This document shows positions 56,181-64,000 of a stretch of DNA of 64,000 nucleotides, piece by piece (the first letter of the stretch is position 1; every line of letters begins with the position of its first letter). The DNA is taken from the NCBI RefSeq assembly GCF_001632365.1, contig NW_024468511.1:150222-214221 (forward strand). The letters run 5' to 3'. The position numbers and the translations under genes are program-made. The notes beneath the pieces were generated by a model that made no database searches, was not told the origin of the DNA, and worked only from the letters and a program-made list of their open reading frames with translations. Origin of the DNA: Laetiporus sulphureus 93-53 (taxonomy: Eukaryota; Basidiomycota; Agaricomycetes; Polyporales; Laetiporaceae).

Positions 56181-59100
56181 TCAAAAGGACAAGATAAGAT
56201 GTCGTATCGAGAGAACCCAGGATACAAATCAGACTCCGACGACGAGCCAGTAGGCTATCAAGGAGACAAAGGATACATGATGCCGTTGTCATGGAACGAT
56301 GCAACCAATGAAGAATTAGATTGGTTCGAAGATGACAGAAATATGCGAGCTATTGTGCTGCGAAAACGGCAAAGGTTGGGGAACTGTCACAATATTAAGT
56401 GGCACCTTTCCTTTTGCACCAATAAAGTCATCATTTCGCAACCACAAGTGATTATTTGGATGCCAACCTTTATATTGGTCTCACAAAGTGGATACTTAGA
56501 CAAACAGCATAATACCACCACATACATCGTGGATATGACTGTGTCTACCACATAACCATCAAGCGCCCATGATTCAGCCACCCAGTCACGTGACACTGGT
56601 CACTTGCCCTATTCGGAAGTTATCAGGCATTGGTCACGTGACACCAGGCCACTTGCCCAGAATGGAACTCTTTGGCCCACAATAGGCTTACCTATGCTCA
56701 TTGGACCATCAAGCTAGCAAGCACCCAATTCGCTGCTCAATAGCAGCACCAACTACATGGCTGTCAAATAGTAGCACCAGCATTAGAATATGCGCTATGG
56801 CAGAGCCCCATTGGCCACTCAATAAGTGGCACCACTTCAGCTGCTCAAATAGTGGCACCACCTTCAGGCAATTATCTTATTGGGTAAAGTAGGATTACCT
56901 TGGCGTATCCACGACCTTTACAGATAGTTGCTATAGCAAAGTCCAGAACCATTACTGGTTTTGGCAATATGTTCACATGTAGACAGGACAGGACCCCAGT
57001 AAGTACACCATAGTTAGGGTACCCAGGGTCCACCACTACATGTATATAAGCACATGAGGATCTAAGGGAAGACCTTAGATTCATTATTCTATTGCATGCA
57101 GCCTAACAAGCCAATTCACCCCTTTGTTATGAGCATAAGGCTAAGGGCCCTTTGAGCCCCATTTTCAGACTGCATACCACTGCGCGCGTCCTCAGCCTAG
57201 CCCTTGTGGCAGGCTTTTTATGTGAGATCATTTGTGCAGGTCACAAAAGCAGACTTGCCCTTAATTGGGTTAAGTGCTTTGGTGCTTTGTGACAGGAACC
57301 TTACAACCCCAGAAGAGCAGCAGGAGCTGCGACAGCTCGAAAATGATGTTGAAGAAATTCGACGGGTAATCAATAATAGGAAGGACATTGCAAAGGATTT
57401 CGAGGACGAATTTCTGATGCATATGCATACAGACCTTCCTAGGGGAGAAGCAATACAAGTCGATCCAAGGTCAGAGGACGTCGAAAGATCAAACAAGGAT
57501 AAAGATCAGGAGGAATGGAATCCTCTTGGCATCAATCCAAGTTTACTAGAAAGTGGCGACTCCAGCACTACGCCAACATCCAAGAAACCCTATGATGGGT
57601 TAGGATTATGGAAAGGAGTCAGAACGACACCGTTAACCAGGATGTCCTGGAAAGGAGGAAGGTCAGTAACACCATTTGGAGTACCAATAAGGCCACAGTC
57701 GGCCATGGCGCAAACAAGTAGTTTGGGAACTACTAGTCAAAATCCCATCAAAGCATGATATGATCCAGCAAGTGGACCACCAGTGCATCCAGGACTGACA
57801 TGTCCAGAATTCCAGTGGCAGGAATATCTCCTGAAAATGAAGATATACACGCAGTACCATTCTGTACTACCAGAATCAGAAAAGGAGGAACTACAGCTAG
57901 GGGAGATCTGACCATTTGCAGGAGACAAACGAACATTTACGTCATTCCTCCAAGCGGTAGAATGACATCTCCAGGCAAACATTCACATATACGATGATGA
58001 CTATAGTCAGATAACGTTCATCCTATCTCACTTCGAACCTGGCTCGGCAGCAGCAAAATGGGTCGAATCGTGGGAAGCAGCGATGATCGCACATACAGGA
58101 AGATCAAATGATCTAGGACTTTATCGCAACTTTCGGATGACACTCCAAGAAAAGTATGGAGGAGTCGCAACCAAAGACCAAGCATGGCAAACGTTACTCG
58201 ACAATCGGTGTATGCAGAAGAAAGGAAAGGTCGATGATTACATTGGGAATCTCGACATCCTATTCCGCTATGCTGAAATCGACGACGACTATACCAAACT
58301 CATCCATTTCAAGCGAGGCTTGGATCTAAAGTTGGCTGAAAAAGTCTTCATCATCTCTAATCCTCCAACCACATATGAGGATGCCTGTAACCTGGCAAGA
58401 CAAATCAACGACCTTCGAAACGTCCATAAGGAAAAAAGCAATATCTTCAATTTCATCACACATGCGAATCAGGGCGATTCAATGGATAAAGAAGATTCGA
58501 TGGATATAGATGATCCCAATGCAATGGACATCGACAGAACACGATGAATGCGATGAGTACAGAGCCTTCCAGTTAAGACACACCTATGCTACAGATGCAG
58601 GAGGCCAGGACATGAGATGGATTAATGCCTCGCAAAGGAGCCAAACATCGATAGGACCCTGCGGAAAGCACAACCCATACAAGTCGTCAAATCAAAGAAG
58701 AAGCAGAAGACTTCTTCAATTAAAAAGAAAGACGTACACGCACGTATCAGATCAAAAGAATCCTCAAAAGATCCGTCGATCACGGAATAGAGGCAGAAGC
58801 AGATTAAGCAGCTGGTAACGAAGTTGGTCAATGCAAAACTCACCGACATCCTTCTAGGACTTGGTAGTCAAGACCACCATGTCAATAAAAAGGAAAAGGA
58901 AGCCGAAAAAGACGATGATGAACCTATGGATATTGATCGAATGTCTGAGCATGTTCTTGGCATGAACATCATTCGAATTGGTGCCATTCATACTCATTCA
59001 TCACAAGAAGACCAGACAGTCTTCCCTACATCAATATGGAAGGAAGTACTTATGGCAACGCTCAACCTCAGTCAAAAAGAATGGCATGGTATCAAGGCCA

Positions 59101-59900
59101 TTGTTCAAAGGAAATTTGACAAGAGGTGGCAAGAAGATGATGATGAAAGTACTTCGTTATCTACATCTTCCTCTTCGGCAGACAGCATGCCCAGCCGGCA
59201 TATGAAGACATGTCCTAACCAGAAAGGCAAACAGAAAAAGACAAAGCAGCAGCAGTCGACTAAGGCAGGCCAGCAATCTTCACCTTCCATTAACCAATGG
59301 ATCAATCAGCCATTCAAAGGGACTCGCGAAGACTCTCATCATATGCAATCAGGACAAGGACAGTTCTTTGGTCAATGCTGAAACTGCAATCGTATCAGAC
59401 ATCATGAATTTGAATGCACAAAGCTGCATCAGATGGATGCTACCTCTGAAAACAGTAATGGATCACGGTCACGACCATTGCGAAAGAACGAACAATGGAA
59501 TGCAGGACAAATCCCTGATTCGTTATCACCCAAGCATTTCAAGTCAGCCTATGCATGAAACGCCAGTATTGATTCCTCGAACCCAAGCACTGGCAGTAAT
59601 ATGATGCAAGGAACTCTTCTGAGCCCCTTAAACTCTCAAGTGCACTGCAGTGGATGTGCTGTCGAGTTGTTTAACAGTGATTCTGAATCATCAAGCACCA
59701 ATCAGACTTCCTGGGCAGATCAAGTCAAAAAGAGATACCCGTCTCTGGGCAGCCCTGCACCAGAACAGTCAAGCATCAGCACGAATGATGAATCCTCTGC
59801 TGAATCACACGACAGCTCCACACATACTGTTTCAAGAATACTTCCTTCCTGGAAGCGAAAGCACAGACGGAGAAGAATGGACATTATGGTTTAATTGCCA
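56157..59900 (+). pseudogene. Interrupted gag gene of family 1 element
   Basis: The gag frame begins near 56196 (ATG followed by SYRENPGYKSDSDDEP), is broken by the solo LTR at 56385-57294, and resumes in the same frame after the duplicated GGAAC. The second part has a coiled segment (QELRQLENDVEEIRRVIN), then a retrotransposon Gag domain: PFAGDKRTFTSFLQAVE, then YSQITFILSHFEPGSAAAKW, then KGKVDDYIGNLDILFRYAEI. A C-x2-C-x4-H-x4-C zinc knuckle lies at about 59375-59416. At least four TGA codons sit where Trp is expected or plausible (near 57757, 57908, 57962 and 59380), and a shift of frame is needed around 58545-58825. It is therefore not functional as it stands. Confidence 0.75.
56385..57294 (+). 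mobile_element. Solo LTR (family 2) nested in gag
   Basis: A 910-bp repeat beginning TGTCACAATATT and ending TTTGTGACA (inverted TGTCAC/GTGACA termini), flanked by a perfect 5-bp target duplication GGAAC (56380-56384 and 57295-57299). It is closely similar to 60448-61361. It contains TCACGTGACA motifs, several AATAG(C/T)(A/G)GCACCA repeats near 56737-56862, and a TATATAAG box near 57045. No internal element sequence remains, so it arose by LTR-LTR recombination. Confidence 0.93.
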
Positions 59901-59931
59901 AAGAGTCTTGGCAGTTGGAGAGGGAAGCTTG

Positions 59932-60447
59932 TGTTACGAAATGTACCGTTGCTCATCGTCACGTGATCCCCATGAACAAGTGCCTAGAAGAGACACCCAA
60001 TCACGGTCAGATGATATCAGTCACTTTGTGACCGAGGATAACTTCTAGAGTTCTCAAGTCCTAACCCCAGGATCTGTGTTCCAGGACTTTGGTTCTCATT
60101 TCATATTTCAGATATTTCACCTACAACTTTCTTAGCTCGCCAATTACCTGGCTCACAGCAGCTAAGCTCCGGTGTGTTTTAGCTATCTTTAGGATAATGG
60201 GACCCCTTGTACTAGTACCCCAGACTATAGGTCTGTGACTATATAAAGGGGCGGAGCAGCAGCTGGAAGATAACCTCTTCCACCTGTGACTCTGAATGTT
60301 CTCAGTTCTAGAACCCTCATGCAATCGTACTCGCTCTCAAGAGGTAGTAAGCTCATATGCTTGCTAGAGTCAGAACAGTGAACCTAGTAACCTGCAGGTG
60401 AACGTGCAGTAGCTGTAGTGGCCAAGGCCTAGCAAAAGTAGAGTGAG
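59932..60447 (+). repeat. Right LTR fragment (family 1)
   Basis: Matches the first 516 bases of the left LTR, starting TGTTACGAA. It stops abruptly after GAGTGAG where a family 2 LTR begins; the last 184 bases of the LTR are missing. Confidence 0.9.
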
Positions 60448-61361
60448 TGTCACAGTATTAAGTGGCACCTTTCTTTTTGCACCAATAAAGTCATCGTTCG
60501 GCAACCACAAGTGGTTATTCAGACGCCAACCTTCATATTGGTCTTACAAAGTGGGTATATAGACAAACAGCACAATACCACCACATACATCGCGGATATG
60601 ACTGTGTCTACCACATAACCATCAAGCGCCCATGATTCAGCCACCCAGTCACGTGACACTGGCCACTTGCCCTATTTGGAAGTTATCAGGTGTTGGTCAC
60701 GTGACATCAGGCCACTTGCCCAGAATGAAACTCTTTGGCCCACAATAGGCTTACCCATGCTCATTGGACTACCAAGCTAGCAAGCACCCAATTCACTGCT
60801 CAATAGCAGCAGCAACTACATGGCTGCCAACTAGTAGCACCAGCATTAGAATATGTGCTATGGCAGACCCCCCATTGGCCACTCAATAAGTGGCATCACT
60901 TCAGCTACTCAAATAGTGGCACCACTGTCAGGTAATTATCTCATTGGGTAAAGTAGAAGTACCTTGGCATATCCACGGCCTTCATAGATAGTTGCTATAG
61001 CAAAGTCCAGAACCATTACTGGTTTTGGCAATATGTTCACATGTAGACAGGACAGGACCCCAGTAAGTACACCATAGTTAGGGTACCCAGGGTCCACCAC
61101 TACATGTATATAAGCACATGAGGATCTAAGGAAAGATCTTAGATTCATTCATCTATTTCATGTGGCCTAACAGCCAATTCACCTCCTTGTTGTGAGCATA
61201 AGGCTAAGGGCCCTTTGAGCCCCTTTTTAGGCTGCATGTCACTGCATGCCTGGTTTGGCCCTACCTGGGCAAACCCCTTTTTTGTGCAGGTCACTGGATG
61301 CTGGCAAGCACCTTGCTGCCATTTTCTTGCCTTAGGGCACAGGATCTAATGTGCCGTGACA
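60448..61361 (+). mobile_element. Second family 2 LTR, no target duplication
   Basis: A 914-bp copy running from TGTCACAGTATT to GCCGTGACA, aligned along its length to the solo LTR at 56385-57294. The left flank is GTGAG and the right flank TTTGA, so there is no target duplication. The missing end of the family 1 LTR does not resume on the right. This implies recombination or deletion after insertion, or that it is one LTR of a longer element whose partner is elsewhere. Confidence 0.88.
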
Positions 61362-64000
61362 TTTGAATGAATCTCCATGCACACCCCCAGCTTCCTGCTG
61401 GCTGTGTGGTTTATTGGTCCTAAACATGACCACCTTAAACAAAACTGTTTAATTTTTGAGTCAAGCAAAAAATACCCAGAGTTATTCGCTTGTACTTTTT
61501 CAGCTCAAGAAACTCCAGGTGTGGGGCACACCTTTCTTGACACATCCATATCAACTCTACCACTGTCAGCCTACCTCAAGACTTGATAGCAGGTATCTAA
61601 GCCGCTCCCTCACTAAAAACAGCACAGCATTTACCTTTGTCCCCCCACCCACATTCCTTTCATACAGGGCAACTATTTAGGCAGCCTAGCAGACAAGCAG
61701 GCTGCCTCCAGCGTCCGCAATGACACTAAACTATGATATATCATTACATTTATATATCATTTGTATAGGATTGGTCACCTTTAAATATATAAATAAAATA
61801 TTTCAGATATCTAAAGACATGCTACTCCGAATCGACACAGTGATTGTCTATATATAAAATCTCCAAGAGCACGGCAGTCTTTGACTGTAAACTGCTGGTG
61901 AAAATAGATCTTTACTAAGCAGTCCACAATAGATAATCCAATTTTTAGGCAGTTATTTTGGCACACACAATGGGATATTGGGAACCCTTTTACTCAGAAG
62001 CGGTCTCAGAATTACTACATATTGCGCAACAATTAGTAATTTATTCGCTATGGGAAGCCTAAACCACCTTTTCCCCAAAAGTTATAAGGCTTTTTTTCCC
62101 ACCCACCCTCCCTTACTTTTGTGCTATCCCCGTCTTGTTTTAACTCGCTCGTGCTGCACCGGTTTTGGGAGGAACCTGGCAAGAGGGAGGTAATGTAGGA
62201 TACAGCGAGTATGTACGAGCTTATCTGAAGACGTTGATGCGTCTGTGGAGCTCCTGGCCTCATGCTACTCCAACACCAATCTGGGGTCCGCTGTGTGGGT
62301 GTATGCAGGGGACGACTTTGGCGAGGGTTTGCTGTGAGCCGGTTTAGTGACTTGAAGCTACTGGCAATAGGGATGGGTAATGGGTTGGTAATGGACTGGG
62401 GTAGTGTGCAGGTGTGGCCAACAATTGCAAGATCGGTAAATGATGGTGTGGGCAGCCAATATTGAGCCTTAGGAAAGGAACTAGGGTTGTGTGGTAAGGA
62501 AAGGCTGTATTTGGAAGGGGCTCCAAGCGTGGGACCATTGGACTTTATCACAAATGTGTTTTGATCACAGCGAGGTGGAGCGGTGCTGATCGTATACAGT
62601 ATGGGATGCTGATCGGAGGATGGCGGGGAAGCTCGGTTAAGTCCGATGTGCAAAGATCCTTGAGCCAACTACTATATTTGAGATGAAACCCACAGTCTAA
62701 GGCTAGAAATGGCCCGAAGCTGATCGGAAATGCGATATTGTCGCAAGAAGGCGGGTCGGACCTGATCGTATATGCATTTCTGATCGGAGGGCGTCGGAGC
62801 ACCGATGGCTAAGCCAATGAGAGTGAGGCCTCAGACAGGTTCTGAGGAGTCCTGGGAATGTAGGGCTGAAAGGGGTAACTGAGTGACGTAGCGTGGGAGT
62901 GTGATGGAATATCTTCAGTTGCTAGGTGGGCTGGGCCTGATGATGTAATGATGACGAAGTGCGCTGTGATTGGTGCTGGGACTTAGCTGAAACTGCGAGA
63001 ATGCACCTAGTGACCGTAGCTAAGACAATAGAAAAGAGCTGCTGGCCGAGAGACGAAGTGCTGAGACGTAGGCTGTGGGCTAGGAGACTCGAGCTCCTCC
63101 CAATTTGATTGTTTTGGTATGTACATGTGGTAGGCTTATATACCGCCCTAGCAGGCCATCGCTGAGAGTTTGCCTGCTTGGGTGATTAAACTAGGTATGG
63201 TAAAAGAAAGACTGAATCGAGTAAGATATTAGCTGAAACTTGCAACATAATTGTGTTCCTGTTTGAGATATCGGACCAGACCATTAACACATATCAAAAC
63301 ACGTTTCACCCATGCTGACTTGGCTGGGCAGTCTTCGCACATCTTTGCCATAATGGCGGTCCTTTGCCCCGGTCTTCTGGGTGCCTACTGCCTGATGCCA
63401 TTGCTACCGCTAAGTCCACTGAGCCTTCTTGCATTCAGAAGCGTCGGCATAGCTTCAGGATGGCTGAGCCTTCCCACGATGCTTCATTTCTGCTGCCTCG
63501 TGGTGAATGACTCCCGTGGTGGCAATAGCACGGACCGGCTCATCGCCTTGCTGGCCTAACTTTGCCAAAATTGAGGTCATTCTCGTGCTTCTGTCAGTCA
63601 GCTGCTCTCGCTGTGCATCACCTCCTCCGCACTATCCTTGGACCATCCTCGGTCTCCACCAAGACTTAAATTTCCATGGCTTGTCCTTGCCCCTGCCAGT
63701 TCCTTCGCTTTTCCACCATGTTGCTCATCCCCCCTCCTCGCCTTCTTGGTCTGTTTGTATCCGTCACTGACACATCTGCCCTCAGCGATGCTGCGCTGCG
63801 ATGCATCCATCAACTTGATGTGTTAGCCATCCATCCTCCATGTGCTGAGGCCCCCTTTGCCGAGTGGGAGGCCTGGTGCCATGAGTTAGCTGGGTCCTAC
63901 GTGCACCGCTATGCCGTTGCTTTCCTTCTGCCTTACTAATCTGAGTAACGGGTAGGCAATGCTGGGCAGTCTTCGTTCACCTGCAATCCGAGATGTCTGG
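61362..64000. other. Unassigned repeat-like region
   Basis: About 2.6 kb with no recognised gene. 61730-61960 is AT-rich. 62550-62820 contains two degenerate direct repeats built on CTGATCGTATA...CTGATCGGAGG (about 62585 and 62762). 63360-63940 is pyrimidine-rich on the plus strand with coding-like frames (for example 63676-63939, ending HRYAVAFLLPY), but no domain was recognised. It could be an old transposon or the edge of a gene continuing beyond the window. Confidence 0.35.

Larger units (their letters stand above)
55095..60447 (+). mobile_element. Gag-only LTR retrotransposon, interrupted and 3'-truncated
   Basis: A 700-bp left LTR (55095-55794) and a 516-bp right LTR fragment (59932-60447) bracket about 4.1 kb. 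Removing a nested 910-bp solo LTR leaves about 3.2 kb of internal sequence. It holds a gag-like reading frame and no sign of protease, reverse transcriptase, RNase H or integrase. A putative primer-binding site begins with TGG at 55797, two bases after the LTR. A purine-rich tract (GGAGAGGGAAG) precedes the right LTR. The Gag type suggests Ty3-like ancestry. It is a non-autonomous or pol-deleted element. Confidence 0.85.

Noticed and set aside
62048..62668. 206-codon minus-strand frame
   Set aside because: Pro/Ser/Thr-rich without a domain, and overlapping degenerate direct repeats; likely a chance frame in repeat DNA.
63676..63939. 87-codon frame ending HRYAVAFLLPY
   Set aside because: Coding-like composition, but I cannot place it in any family and the upstream exon structure is absent; left as unassigned.
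1..64000. CRISPR arrays, bacterial operons or phage features
   Set aside because: Dense short introns, nested LTR elements and fungal gene families show this is eukaryotic nuclear DNA; no such features were seen.

Overview
The window is nuclear DNA from a filamentous basidiomycete, most likely an Agaricomycete. The protein-coding genes are cut by many introns of about 43-80 nt with GTRNGT donors. The conserved genes are fungal (Vts1, mitofusin Fzo1, the septation kinase Cdc7/SepH, Pep12-type syntaxin, mitochondrial uL5). Several families are ones expanded in mushrooms: P450s, an M64 peptidase, an isopenicillin-N-synthase-type dioxygenase and a ubiquitin-hydrolase-like relic. Exon structures below were worked out by hand from reading frame, splice sites and family conservation. 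Nearly all keep frame exactly.

Layout. 1.4-28.2 kb is gene-dense and mostly housekeeping: mitofusin (+), VTS1 (+), a small unknown (-), Aurora kinase (-), a decayed USP-like gene (-), a 22-exon SepH/Cdc7 kinase (-), Qa-SNARE (+), mitochondrial uL5 (-), an unknown CaaX-box protein (+), a secreted M64 metallopeptidase (-) and an L1-domain ribosome-biogenesis protein (+). 28.2-38.9 kb is gene-poor. It holds one quinone-oxidoreductase-like gene and two tiny predicted genes that share a TATA-ATG spacing and the C-terminus PVFF. 38.9-53.7 kb holds a P450 (-), RPAP1 (+), PRMT3 (-), a second P450 (+) and a 2-oxoglutarate dioxygenase (-). The second P450 and the dioxygenase have convergent 3' ends only about 130 bp apart.

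53.9-64 kb is repeat-rich. It has an inverted-repeat (MITE-like) element, then a gag-only LTR retrotransposon whose gag is split by a 910-bp solo LTR of a second family with a perfect 5-bp target duplication. A second copy of that other LTR truncates the right LTR of the host element. The last 2.6 kb has no recognisable gene.

Functional themes are cell division and septation (Aurora, SepH), organelle dynamics and trafficking (Fzo1, syntaxin), RNA and ribosome metabolism (Vts1, L1 protein, uL5m, PRMT3, RPAP1), and oxidative metabolism (two P450s, dioxygenase, quinone oxidoreductase). The most unusual signals are the paired PVFF micro-genes, the nested gag-only element with its octamer-rich leader and TGG-to-TGA stops, a 7-nt microexon carrying part of a catalytic motif, and four inferred GC-AG introns confined to three oxidoreductase genes.
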